From: Streptomyces spinoverrucosus
GTDB lineage: Bacteria > Actinomycetota > Actinomycetes > Streptomycetales > Streptomycetaceae
DNA length: 64,000 nucleotides
Direction: 5' to 3'
Assembly (NCBI RefSeq): GCF_015712165.1
Contig: NZ_JADPZX010000001.1
Span: 2,046,001 to 2,110,000 of the forward strand
The position numbers were made by a program, and so were the translations under genes. The stretch's first letter is position 1, and each line of letters begins with the position of its first letter. Below are positions 16,437-25,200 of the stretch, piece after piece. The notes below the pieces were generated by a model that was given only the letters and a program-made list of their open reading frames with translations, was not told where the DNA came from and ran no database searches.

Positions 16437-16721
16437 GCGCAGCCGTGTCGCGACGGCACGCCGGACTCGTCGGTGCACGCCCGTATCGCGGCGGCACGTG
16501 GGGAGATACCGTGGGCGCCACAGGGAGAAGACGTAGGACTCCCGCATAGACGGGGGCCGGTACCCGGTTGACGGGGCACAGGGTGGCACACTGGGCCACG
16601 CACCCCACGAGGGCTCGCCCCGGCGGTGAACAGTACAACAATGGGCGCTTTTCCCTACGGGGCGCCGCGTCGGCCATACACCCAGACACATGATCGCGTC
16701 CGGTGATTCGCACTTTTTCAC

Positions 16722-16737
16722 TCGAACGTGCGTTTGG
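16722..16737 (+). promoter_or_regulatory. LexA (SOS) box of lexA
   Basis: TCGAACGTGCGTTTGG fits the Gram-positive LexA consensus of inverted CGAAC and GTTCG half-sites separated by four bases, with changes only in the distal half. It lies 60 bases before the lexA start codon, as expected for autorepression. Confidence 0.85.
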
Positions 16738-16796
16738 CGCAACCTTTCGAAAGCAACTACCGTTGTCCAGCAGGGAGACCATCGAGAGGGGCCGAC

Positions 16797-17576
16797 GTGA
16801 CCACCACCGCAGACAGTGCCACCATCACTGCCCAGGACCGCTCCCAGGGCCGACTCGAGCCGGTGCATGCGATGAACGAAGCCACGAATCAAGAGGGGCC
16901 CAAGCGCTCTCTGCCGGGCCGACCTCCAGGCATCCGGGCGGACAGCTCCGGGCTGACCGACCGGCAGCGCAGGGTGATCGAGGTCATCAGGGACTCGGTG
17001 CAGCGGCGCGGCTACCCGCCGTCGATGCGGGAGATCGGCCAGGCGGTCGGGCTGTCCAGCACGTCCTCCGTGGCGCACCAGCTGATGGCACTGGAGCGCA
17101 AGGGCTTCCTGCGCCGCGACCCGCACCGCCCGCGCGCGTACGAGGTGCGCGGCTCCGACCAGGCCGCATCCGTGCAGCCCACGGACACCGCGGGCAAGCC
17201 CGCCGCTTCGTACGTCCCGCTGGTCGGCCGCATCGCCGCCGGTGGCCCGATCCTCGCCGAGGAGTCGGTCGAGGACGTCTTCCCGCTCCCCCGGCAGCTC
17301 GTCGGTGACGGTGAGCTGTTCGTACTGAAGGTCGTCGGTGACTCGATGATCGAGGCCGCGATCTGCGACGGCGACTGGGTCACCGTCCGCCGCCAGCCGG
17401 TCGCCGAGAACGGTGACATCGTGGCCGCGATGCTCGACGGCGAAGCCACCGTCAAGCGCTTCAAGCGCGAGGACGGCCACGTCTGGCTGCTGCCGCACAA
17501 CTCGGCGTACGAGCCGATTCCGGGCGACGACGCGACGATCCTCGGCAAGGTGGTCGCTGTTCTACGGCGGGTGTGA
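16797..17576 (+). CDS. lexA: LexA repressor, SOS response regulator
   Basis: 259 aa from GTG 16797 with GAGAGGGG upstream. The longer frame from 16728 begins within the LexA box and is rejected. Residues ~52-120 hold the winged helix-turn-helix that binds SOS boxes ([20 protein letters not shown], then [12 protein letters not shown]). The autocleavage bond Ala148-Gly149 lies in GRIAAGGP, and the catalytic dyad is Ser183 (GDSMIEA) and Lys220. The ~50-residue N-terminal extension is typical of Streptomyces LexA. RecA filaments stimulate self-cleavage; recA in the same window carries a LexA-like box too. A convergent terminator follows. Confidence 0.96.
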   Translation: MTTTADSATITAQDRSQGRLEPVHAMNEATNQEGPKRSLPGRPPGIRADSSGLTDRQRRVIEVIRDSVQRRGYPPSMREIGQAVGLSSTSSVAHQLMALERKGFLRRDPHRPRAYEVRGSDQAASVQPTDTAGKPAASYVPLVGRIAAGGPILAEESVEDVFPLPRQLVGDGELFVLKVVGDSMIEAAICDGDWVTVRRQPVAENGDIVAAMLDGEATVKRFKREDGHVWLLPHNSAYEPIPGDDATILGKVVAVLRRV

Positions 17577-17686
17577 TGCCCGCTGCGGGCGGCCCTGTCG
17601 CCGACCTCCCCTGATCGGGCCCCGGGACCCCTGCGCCGGTTCCGGGGTCCTGTGCTGTGCGGGCCCGTGCCGACGGATTCTGAGAC

Positions 17687-17723
17687 GCGGGTTGGCCGAC
17701 GCGTCGGGCGTCGGCCAACCCGC
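17687..17723. terminator. Bidirectional terminator between lexA and dinG-like gene
   Basis: A 15-bp perfect stem, GCGGGTTGGCCGACG (17687-17701) with CGTCGGCCAACCCGC (17709-17723), and a 7-base loop. It lies between two convergent stops, 110 bases after lexA and 17 bases beyond the DinG-type stop. Confidence 0.88.
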
Positions 17724-17739
17724 CTCTCTCCGTCCCCGC

Positions 17740-19725
17740 CTACTTGGCCGGCTGCGCTGCCTGCTGCTGGGCCGCCGCGTCGATCGCGGCCAGCGACTTC
17801 CGGACCTGGTTACGGTCCGTGGTGTACCAGAAGTCGGGCAGTGACGCCTTCAGATAACTCCCGTAGCGGGCCGTGGCCAGTCGCTGGTCGAGTACGGCCA
17901 CCACACCGCGGTCCCCCGAGGCCCGTACGAGGCGACCGGCACCCTGGGCCATGAGCAGAGCCGCGTGGGTGGCGGCGACTGCCATGAAGCCGTTGCCGCC
18001 GGCGTCCTCCACCGCCTTCTGGCGGGCGCTCATCAACGGGTCGTCGGGCCGCGGGAACGGGATCTTGTCCATGACCACCAGCTGGCAGCTCGGCCCGGGC
18101 ACGTCCACCCCCTGCCAGAGCGACAGCGTGCCGAACAGGCACGTCTTCGGGTCGGCCGCGAAGTTCTTGATCAACTCGCCCAGGGTCTCCTCGCCCTGGA
18201 GAAGGATCGGAAACTCGGGGATGCGCGTGCGCAGCTCCTCTGCGGCCAGTTGGGCCGCCCGCATCGAGGAGAAGAGCCCGAGGGTGCGCCCGCCCGCCGC
18301 CTGGATCAGCTCCGTCAGCTCGTCGAGCATGTCCACGCGATCGCCGTCCCGCGCGGGGCGTGACAGGTGCTTGGCTACGTAGAGAATGCCCTGCTTCGGA
18401 TAGTCGAACGGCGAGCCGACGTCGACGCCCTTCCACTTGGGCAGGGCGTCTCCCTCGGTGCCTTCGGGGGCGAGGCCCAGGGAGGCGCCGACGCCGTTGA
18501 AGTCGCCGCCCAGCTTCAGGGTGGCGGAGGTGAGGACCACGGAGCGGTCCGCGAAGAGCTTCTCCCGCAGCAGACCCGAGACGGACATGGGGGCGACGCG
18601 GAGGGAGGCGCCGAAACGGTCGTGGCGCTCGTACCAGACGACGTCCCACTCCGAGCCGTGCGTGATGCGCTCCGCCACGTCGTGCACGGACTCCACGGAG
18701 GCCAGCGCCTGCTTGCGGACCGCATCCTCGTCCTGGACGGACTTGTCGCGGGTCGCGCCGATCGCGGAGATGACCGTGCGGCAGGCGTCGCGCAGTGCCG
18801 TCAGCGCGTAGCCGAGATCCTCCGGGATCTCTTCGAGCCGGCCGGGCAGGGCCAGCTCCATCAGCCGCTCGAAGCCCTCGGCGGCGGTCTGGAGCTGGTC
18901 GGCGGCCTTCTCGTTGACGAGCTTCGCGGCGCGGCGTACGGCACGGTTGACCTGGCCGGGGGTCAGCTCGCCGGTGGCGACACCGGTGACCCGGGAGACC
19001 AGTTCGTGTGCCTCGTCCACGATCAGCACCTCGTGCTGCGGGAGGACCGGGGCGCCTTCGATGGCGTCGATGGCGAGCAGGGCGTGGTTGGTGACGACGA
19101 CCTCGGAGAGCTTGGCGCGTTCCCGGGCCATCTCGGCGAAGCATTCGGCACCGTACGCGCACTTCGAGGCGCCCAGGCACTCCCGCGACGAGACCGACAC
19201 CTGGGCCCAGGCGCGGTCCGAGACACCGGGCGTGAGGTCGTCCCGGTCGCCGGTCTCGGTCTCGTCCGACCAGTCCCGCAGCCGCAGCAGGTCCTGGCCC
19301 AGCTTGCTGGTGGGGGCGGCCGCCTCGAACGGGTCGAAGAGGCCCTCCTCCTCGTCCTGGGGGACGCCCTCGTGGAGGCGGTGCAGGCAGAGGTAGTTCG
19401 ACCTGCCCTTCAGCATCGCGAACTCCGGGCGGCGGCGCAGCAGCGGGTGCAGCGCCTCGACCGTGCGCGGCAGGTCGCGCTCCACCAGCTGACGCTGCAG
19501 CGCCAGGGTGGCCGTCGCTACGACGACCCGCTCGCCCTGCGCGAGCGCGGGCACCAGATAGCCCAGCGACTTGCCGGTGCCGGTGCCGGCCTGGACCAGC
19601 AGATGGGAGCCGTCGTCGATCGCCTCCGCGACGGCTTCGGCCATGGTCACCTGGCCGGGGCGCTCCGTACCGCCGACGGCTGTGACGGCGGCATGCAGGA
19701 GTTCGGGGAGTGAGGGCTTCGTCAT
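17740..19725 (-). CDS. DinG/XPD-type ATP-dependent DNA helicase
   Basis: 661 aa, superfamily 2 helicase of the iron-sulfur XPD/DinG group, which translocates 5'-3' on DNA and removes structures such as R-loops. Walker A is QAGTGTGKSLGY at about residues 40-51, the DEAH box is VLIVDEAHELV, and a conserved C-terminal motif is MAQGAGRLVRASGDRG. Four cysteines that would hold a 4Fe-4S cluster are placed as expected: one in YLCLH, then REC, SKC and ECF. Upstream of its start no clear LexA box is visible. It converges on lexA across a shared terminator. Confidence 0.92.
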   Translation of the reverse strand: MTKPSLPELLHAAVTAVGGTERPGQVTMAEAVAEAIDDGSHLLVQAGTGTGKSLGYLVPALAQGERVVVATATLALQRQLVERDLPRTVEALHPLLRRRPEFAMLKGRSNYLCLHRLHEGVPQDEEEGLFDPFEAAAPTSKLGQDLLRLRDWSDETETGDRDDLTPGVSDRAWAQVSVSSRECLGASKCAYGAECFAEMARERAKLSEVVVTNHALLAIDAIEGAPVLPQHEVLIVDEAHELVSRVTGVATGELTPGQVNRAVRRAAKLVNEKAADQLQTAAEGFERLMELALPGRLEEIPEDLGYALTALRDACRTVISAIGATRDKSVQDEDAVRKQALASVESVHDVAERITHGSEWDVVWYERHDRFGASLRVAPMSVSGLLREKLFADRSVVLTSATLKLGGDFNGVGASLGLAPEGTEGDALPKWKGVDVGSPFDYPKQGILYVAKHLSRPARDGDRVDMLDELTELIQAAGGRTLGLFSSMRAAQLAAEELRTRIPEFPILLQGEETLGELIKNFAADPKTCLFGTLSLWQGVDVPGPSCQLVVMDKIPFPRPDDPLMSARQKAVEDAGGNGFMAVAATHAALLMAQGAGRLVRASGDRGVVAVLDQRLATARYGSYLKASLPDFWYTTDRNQVRKSLAAIDAAAQQQAAQPAK

Positions 19726-20065
19726 AGCTCGACCACCCTACGGCCCGGCACTGACAAACGGGCGATCACCGTGGGGGTGGGGATGGGATCACGGCCAGGA
19801 GTCTCTGGAGTGAACGGTGGGGGCGAGATGCGCTTTCGATGGGTTGGGTGCGGCATGGGATCTGGGGATCGGGCTTCGATGGGGCGGGACCGTTGAAGAT
19901 CGGGCTTGGGCGGGACGGGACCGTTGAGGGTCAGCTTGGGCTGGTGGGGCCGGTGAGGAGCGGTTGGCCGGGTTTCCGTGTGACCTGGCGCGAACTCGAT
20001 GAATCCGAGTGGGAACCGGATCGCCGTGGCCGGTGTACCAAAAGTGATGACGCTGTGGCACAGCG
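19726..20065. other. Intergenic region with short direct repeats
   Basis: This 340-base gap lies between the GNAT stop and the DinG-type start, both on the minus strand. It carries two near copies of a GATCGGGCTT..GGGCGGGACCGTTGA unit at about 19868 and 19900, and several GGATCGGG/GGGATC fragments. It should contain the helicase promoter near 19730-19800. No gene is supported. Confidence 0.45.
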
Positions 20066-20863
20066 CTACAACAGATGACGCAGGGACCGGTCTCGCATCA
20101 TGAGGGCGGCCCGTTTGGCAGGCAGGTCGGCCTCGGCGGCGAACCGGTATCCGGCGTTGAGGAAGGCCGCCACGGAGGGGATGTTGCGAATGTCGGGTTC
20201 TGCTACGACGCGTGCGCAGGCGGGCCGTTTGTCGAGGACGAGGTCCGCGACGGAGCGGAGGAGGGTGCTGCCCAGCCCTTGGCCGCGTTGGGCGATATCG
20301 CCGATGAGGATATGGACACCGGTGTCGTGAGGCCGGGCGGGATAGTAGCGGGCCAGTGAGTCGAGGTCGGCCCGGTAGATCTCCCAGTAGCTCATCGGGG
20401 TGCCGTCCAGTACGCCGAGACAAGGGACGCTGCGTCCGTCGCCGGCCAGCTGGGCGTTCAGATGCTGCTCGGTCAGGTCGGGGGTTCCGTCCAGCTGCCA
20501 GAACGCGGCCACGGCCGGGTCGTTCATCCACCGGCCGATGAGCGGCAGGTCCCTCTCGACGCGTACGGGGACGAGCTGGAACACGCCCGCGGGTGTGTCG
20601 GTCGGGCCCCAGTCGCCGACATGGTCGAGCAGGTCGTCGGGGACGAGCGGCACGGCTGCCAGCCGTGGGGCAGCGGCACGCGGTTGCCGGTCCACTCCGG
20701 GCTCCTCCCCGGCGAGGAACGCGATGAGCTCACTGGGCAGACGCAGGTCCAGGGTGTCTTCGGCGTCGGTGTCCTCGGGCGTGTCCTTGCTCTCGCCCTG
20801 CCCGGGACTCCTGTGAGTGACGGGTGCGGTACCAGCGTCGGCGCTCGCGTCGGTCGGAGGCAC
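20066..20863 (-). CDS. GNAT acyltransferase of siderophore type (MbtK/IucB-like)
   Basis: 265 aa. After a ~85-residue acidic variable N-terminus, the domain matches the siderophore acyltransferase group related to IucB, AlcB and MbtK: RWMNDPAVAAFWQLDG, SYWEIYRADLDSLARYY, then GVHILIGDIAQRGQGLG as the acyl-CoA binding region. These enzymes acylate the N6 of (hydroxy)lysine or a related diamine. It follows the IucA/IucC gene on the same strand after 66 bases, so the two form an operon. No N-hydroxylase gene lies nearby, so the amine substrate is uncertain. Confidence 0.85.
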   Translation of the reverse strand: MPPTDASADAGTAPVTHRSPGQGESKDTPEDTDAEDTLDLRLPSELIAFLAGEEPGVDRQPRAAAPRLAAVPLVPDDLLDHVGDWGPTDTPAGVFQLVPVRVERDLPLIGRWMNDPAVAAFWQLDGTPDLTEQHLNAQLAGDGRSVPCLGVLDGTPMSYWEIYRADLDSLARYYPARPHDTGVHILIGDIAQRGQGLGSTLLRSVADLVLDKRPACARVVAEPDIRNIPSVAAFLNAGYRFAAEADLPAKRAALMMRDRSLRHLL

Positions 20864-20929
20864 TTGGGGCTCCTCTCAGGGGGCGGTGTCGGGGCGTCTT
20901 CCGCGTGGATGAAGGGGAGTTGACGGTGA

Positions 20930-22858
20930 TCAGGAATGGAGGGGGTTGGCGATGGTGACGTAGACGGACTGGGTGTGCACCGGGCCGACGAGTTCGTCGA
21001 GGCCGTGCAGCCGGGTCAGCAGGTTGGCCTTGCAGCGCAGGACAGGTGAGTCGAGGAGGCAGGCGGGCAGCGGGGTGCGCAGCCGGGCGGGACCGGAGGC
21101 AGCGCTTTCGAGGAAGCGGCGGAAGGCGGCGAGCAGCAGCCGTTCGTCGGCCAGGTGCTGTGAGCCGAACGCACCGATCAGGCCGAACACGTTGTTGATG
21201 GCCAGGTAGTAGGCGAAGCGCTCGTCGGTGACCTCGTCGGGGACGAAGGTGTCGCTGCGCTCGCCGATGCCCGGCAGGCGTGCATTCAGCTCCGCGCGCC
21301 AGGACTCGCGGAAGTAGTAGCCCTGGTTGTCGCGGTAACGGCCGCCGGCCGGCCAGCCATCACGGTCCAACAGGACCAGTGTGTTCTGCTGGTGGGCCTC
21401 CAGGGCGATCCCGGCTTCGCCGTCCAGCCACAGCACGGGTCGGACGACCTGTTCGAGGTAGCGCAGGAACCACTCGGCCGCGACGGCTCCGCGCGGTCGA
21501 CCGGTCCGGCCGGCGAGCCTGGTGACGATGTCGGCCAGCCGGGACCGTTGCGACGGCCGGTCGGAGCAGGGGCGGTCGGCGGTCGGGTCTGGCTGGGCGT
21601 GGGTGCGGGGTGCCGTGAGTCCGGCGATGCAGGAGACATCGTCCCTGGGCGTGAACGGGTTGTGCCGGATGAGCACGTCGAGTCCGGGCACGGGACTGCC
21701 GTCCAGCCCGTCGACGGCGAGCCAGGCCGGGTCGCGGACGATGTCGAAGCCGGGGTGGGCGCACTGCCATTGCTGGGACAGCCCGGTGCGCAACAAGCGG
21801 TGGACCTCGACGCCGCGATGCAGTTCCTTGCGGAGGTTCTCACGACGGGAGTTGGTGATGTGCAGGCCCAGCGACAGCTTGAGCATGGCTGGAGTGTGGG
21901 GCCGGTAGACGGTTCGAACGGAGGAGGTGGGGTGCCAGGCGGAGCCGTGTGCCCCGAGGTCCCGGAGGAGTCCGGCGTCGAGCAGGGCGGCGACATCGCT
22001 GCGGTGCCGGAGCTCGCGCATCTGCCACGGGTGCAGGGGCAGAGCGGTGTAGCCGTCGGGCAGGGGCAGGTCGGCTCCGGCCAGGTGAGCGGTGAGCCGG
22101 GCCGCGGGGACGGCGCGGCCACGTTCGGTCCAGGTCGAGTCGGTGGCGAGGACGGAAGGAGCGACAGCCATCCAGTGCAGGGGGAAGGAGCGGCGCAGTT
22201 CGGGTGAGTAGAGGCGCGCTTCGGCTTCGGTGAGGCCTTCGCGGCTCTTCGGGGTCGGGTGCAGCGGATGTCCGAGGAGGAGTGCCTGCTCGGCTGCCAG
22301 GAAGAGGTCGGGTTCGTCCGCGGGGCGCCGTCTGCGGTCGCTGATGAAGGTGGCGACACGGCGGACGGAGTCGGCGACGCGCGCGACGAGTTCGATGCCT
22401 TCGCCTCGTCCGAGCATCTTCCCGCCCCTGGGCGTTTCTCGGGCGAGCAGTGCGGCGAGGGTGACCGCGTCGAGGGGCTGGGACGGTTCCGGGGCGTCGG
22501 CCAGATGCGGCAGGCCGAAGCGGTACCAGCCCGTGCGGGACCAGTAGTGCACGGGGACAAGAAGGGCGGTGCCGCTGGAGGGGAGCGGGATACGGAGAGT
22601 GCCCTGCTCAGGTGCGGGGAGACCGGTCTCGCGCACCCAGCAGCGCAGCAGGTTCTCGACTGCCGCCGCCTGGGCTGCCGTGTGGGCGTCGGGGTGGTCC
22701 AGGAGGTCCGTTGCGGTGCCGTACAGCCGCTGTGCCTGCTGCCAACCGCCCTGTTGTCCGGGGACCGTTGCGGTCGTCGGTAGGGGCGTGGCCTGGGTGG
22801 CGCAGCAGCGTTGCGCGGGGGTGCGGAAACGGCCGTCAGGTGTGGAGGTGGTGGTCAA
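20930..22858 (-). CDS. IucA/IucC-family NRPS-independent siderophore synthetase
   Basis: 642 aa, the usual length for NIS synthetases, which adenylate a carboxylate (often citrate) and condense it with an amine or alcohol. Conserved features are LGHPLHPTPKSREG (ATP binding), LPLHPWQ, a KLSLGLHITNSRREN stretch, and EAHQQNTLVLLDRDG near the C-terminus followed by RDNQGYYF. The start is a TTG at 22858 with AAGGAAC upstream. It sits between a GNAT acyltransferase and a class III aminotransferase-like gene. Together they resemble the orphan siderophore-synthetase locus I remember from S. coelicolor (SCO5799-5801), whose product is not known to me. No iron-box palindrome was found. Confidence 0.88.
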   Translation of the reverse strand: MTTTSTPDGRFRTPAQRCCATQATPLPTTATVPGQQGGWQQAQRLYGTATDLLDHPDAHTAAQAAAVENLLRCWVRETGLPAPEQGTLRIPLPSSGTALLVPVHYWSRTGWYRFGLPHLADAPEPSQPLDAVTLAALLARETPRGGKMLGRGEGIELVARVADSVRRVATFISDRRRRPADEPDLFLAAEQALLLGHPLHPTPKSREGLTEAEARLYSPELRRSFPLHWMAVAPSVLATDSTWTERGRAVPAARLTAHLAGADLPLPDGYTALPLHPWQMRELRHRSDVAALLDAGLLRDLGAHGSAWHPTSSVRTVYRPHTPAMLKLSLGLHITNSRRENLRKELHRGVEVHRLLRTGLSQQWQCAHPGFDIVRDPAWLAVDGLDGSPVPGLDVLIRHNPFTPRDDVSCIAGLTAPRTHAQPDPTADRPCSDRPSQRSRLADIVTRLAGRTGRPRGAVAAEWFLRYLEQVVRPVLWLDGEAGIALEAHQQNTLVLLDRDGWPAGGRYRDNQGYYFRESWRAELNARLPGIGERSDTFVPDEVTDERFAYYLAINNVFGLIGAFGSQHLADERLLLAAFRRFLESAASGPARLRTPLPACLLDSPVLRCKANLLTRLHGLDELVGPVHTQSVYVTIANPLHS

Positions 22859-23135
22859 GACGGTTCCTTGTGGGGTCGAGCTGGCTCGTGTGGGGCGAGC
22901 CGAGTGGTGCTCTCGTGTGGGACAGCCGGATGGTGCTTTCGAGCAGGGCTGCGCGAGGCGCGGGGCGTGGTGGGGCTGGGTAAGTGGGGCGTTCGACTGA
23001 GGGGTGATGGGAGTGGTTCAGAAGGTGGGGATTCGGTTTGGCGGGGAGCGCCGAGCCGTTCGTGGCGGTGGCAGTCAGACGACGGTGCGCGTCGCGACGT
23101 GTGAGGGAGCATCTGCCTCTGCATCCGCGCTCCCG

Positions 23136-24614
23136 CTATCGCGACCGCTCGGCGCGGTCGGCGTGATCAGTGTGGTCAGCGTGGTCGTAGGGCTGGTGTT
23201 CCGAGTGGCGCGGTGGGCGATCGCCCTCATAGGGGTGGGCGCGGGCCGCCGCCGTGAGGGCGTCGGCCAGGCGGTCAAGCACTGCGGAGGCCTGCTCGTC
23301 GCTGATGGTGAGGGGTGGGAGCAGCCGTACGACGCTCGGGTGCCGACGGGCGAGGCCGACGATCAGGCCCCGTCGGAGGCACTCCCGCTGAACTGCGGCA
23401 GCGAGTTCGCAGGCGGCGGGATGCGTGCCGTGATGGCGTCCTCCCGGGCTCGGCGTCGGACTGATCGCACGGCCGAGTGGTGGTGTCCCGGTCTCACGCC
23501 GGACGGCACGGGAATCCGCCGCCTCCGGCGCCACCACCAGCTCGACGCCGATCATCAGTCCCCGCCCGTGCACTGCGCCGATGCAGGGGAACTCCCTGGC
23601 AAGGTCGCGGAGTTGGGACAGCATGCCGGAGCCGATGGCGGCCGCTCGTTCGGCGAGCCGGTGTTCGCGGACGTGGGCGAGGGTTGCCGTGCCTGCGGCG
23701 AGGGCGAGTTGGTTGCCGCGGAACGGGCCGGTCGGGGCGATGGGGCGGCGGAGTGCGAGGTCGTCGCGGTGGATCACGGCGGCCAGCGGGAGGCTGCCGC
23801 CGATGGCCTCGGAGAGGATCATCACATCGGGTGTCACCCCGCTGTGCTCGACGGCCCAGAAAACACCGGTCCTGCCCACTCCCGTCCGCGTCTCGTCGAT
23901 GATGAGGGGGATGGAGCGGGAGGCTGTGATCTGACGCGTCGCATGCATCCACGCATCAGGCGCAGGGACGACTCCGCACTCGCCATGGACGGGTTCGAGA
24001 AGCAGGCCGGCGGGGCCGGTCGCAGGGGACGAGGACGACAGGGCGGCTTCGGTCCAGCGGGCGGCCAGTTCAGCACTGTCTACGCCGGCGATGGAGAAGG
24101 GGCAGCGGTAGTCGGGCGGGAAGGTCAGGCGTGCGTCCGGTGCCCGGCCGACCTCGCCGAGAGTCCCCGCTTCTTCGTGCGCGATCCCGTGGTCGGCGGC
24201 GGTGAGGGCGACGATGCCGGAGCGTCCGGTCGCGGCGCGTACGAGGGCGACGGCCGCCTCAACCGCTTCCGTTGCCGACGGGCCGCAGAACTGCACGCGT
24301 GCGTGGTCGGCGAGTCCGGGTGGCAGGGTGCGCTTCAGTTCCGTGACGAAGGCGTCTTCGACGGGGGTGGCCAGGTCGGGGACGTTCAGTGGGGCGCCGG
24401 AGTCGAGGACCTTGCGGATCGCTTCGAGTACGACGGGGTGGTTGTGGCCGAGGGCGAGGGTCCCGGCGCCCGAGAGGCAGTCCAGGTAGCGGCGTCCGTC
24501 CGCGCCCTCGACGGTGAGGCCACGGGCGCGTACCGGCACGATCGGCAGGGCGCGCGGGTAGGTTCGCGCCGCCGGTTCGCGCGTCGGCTGGCGACGTGGG
24601 ACCCCTTCGGTCAC
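23136..24614 (-). CDS. Class III aminotransferase-fold protein lacking the PLP lysine
   Basis: 492 aa from GTG 24614, which has AAGGAG at an ideal 8-base spacing. The fold matches diaminobutyrate-2-oxoglutarate aminotransferases of siderophore clusters (YLDCLSGAGTLALGHNHPVV, PAPDAWM, FRGNQLALAAGTATL). The residue that should be the PLP-binding lysine is Glu269, in LSEAIGGSLPL instead of LSKAIGG. Other cofactor positions also differ from the family: AADHG (Asp141) where an aromatic normally precedes HG, DETRTG (240-245) for DEVQTG, and GPFRGNQ (Pro297) for GTFRGNQ. Asp240 is kept. The frame is open and codon bias normal, so it is probably expressed but unlikely to be a standard transaminase. 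The tail is His/Asp-rich. Confidence 0.8.
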   Translation of the reverse strand: MTEGVPRRQPTREPAARTYPRALPIVPVRARGLTVEGADGRRYLDCLSGAGTLALGHNHPVVLEAIRKVLDSGAPLNVPDLATPVEDAFVTELKRTLPPGLADHARVQFCGPSATEAVEAAVALVRAATGRSGIVALTAADHGIAHEEAGTLGEVGRAPDARLTFPPDYRCPFSIAGVDSAELAARWTEAALSSSSPATGPAGLLLEPVHGECGVVPAPDAWMHATRQITASRSIPLIIDETRTGVGRTGVFWAVEHSGVTPDVMILSEAIGGSLPLAAVIHRDDLALRRPIAPTGPFRGNQLALAAGTATLAHVREHRLAERAAAIGSGMLSQLRDLAREFPCIGAVHGRGLMIGVELVVAPEAADSRAVRRETGTPPLGRAISPTPSPGGRHHGTHPAACELAAAVQRECLRRGLIVGLARRHPSVVRLLPPLTISDEQASAVLDRLADALTAAARAHPYEGDRPPRHSEHQPYDHADHTDHADRAERSR

Positions 24615-25200
24615 TGCCACGGCTCCTTGTCCTCCCGCTCCGGGGCGGCCTCCCGCCGGTATGCGGCGACGAGCTGGTCTCACGCACCGCGCATCCGGCT
24701 GGCGATCGCCCGCTTCCGTTTCCCGGGCCGTCCGTCGTCCACGGGCCGAATGGCAGGCGTCCGGTCGGCGTCCACCTGCCCGACGGCGCCTACGACATCG
24801 CGGCCCGGTACTTCACAACCCGTCGGCCACGCCACCGATCCCGGACGGGCTCGCACGCTCGCACGCCCGCTCATGGGTCCGCGCCCGCGCCACACCTCTG
24901 AACAGCCACTCCCGACAGCACACCTCCCGAGGCACCGCAGGCAGAGCACGGGTACACGCGACCAGCCCCGCTCCTCACGCCCACCGCTACCAACCGCGGT
25001 CCGGCCACCGGGTTACGGGTTGCTTCAAGATCCTTGCCGTGACCGAACCGTTGCCGTCCCGTCGGAAGTCCCCCACAGCGACCGCATAGTGTGGGGTGCC
25101 ATTCCCAGAAAGCCGTGGGATCGGCCTGAACCGCAGGTGAGTTCGGTCGGAATCGCGGCCGCAGGCGCCAAGTCCGTTCACCACCAGGGGGAGTTACACC
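24615..25200. other. Divergent intergenic region upstream of siderophore and protease genes
   Basis: These 586 bases separate the leftward aminotransferase-like gene from the rightward protease gene and must contain both promoters. Rightward frames through it lack consistent codon bias. No TTAGGTTAGGC-type iron box was found by eye. The last 20 bases hold the protease ribosome-binding site GGGGGAG. Confidence 0.45.

Noticed and set aside
18367..19713. Long rightward frame opposite the DinG-type helicase
   Set aside because: Antisense shadow of a well-supported helicase gene with conserved motifs on the minus strand.
22855..23124. An 89-aa leftward frame between the aminotransferase-like and IucA/IucC genes, overlapping the synthetase start
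   Set aside because: Pro/Arg/His-rich, contains a TTA codon, third-position GC is too low for a Streptomyces gene, and no family is recognised. The overlap with the TTG start is intriguing but not enough.
24615..25200. Iron-responsive (DmdR/IdeR) box for the siderophore genes
   Set aside because: No TTAGGTTAGGCTAACCTAA-like palindrome was found by eye; a scored matrix search would be needed to exclude weak sites.
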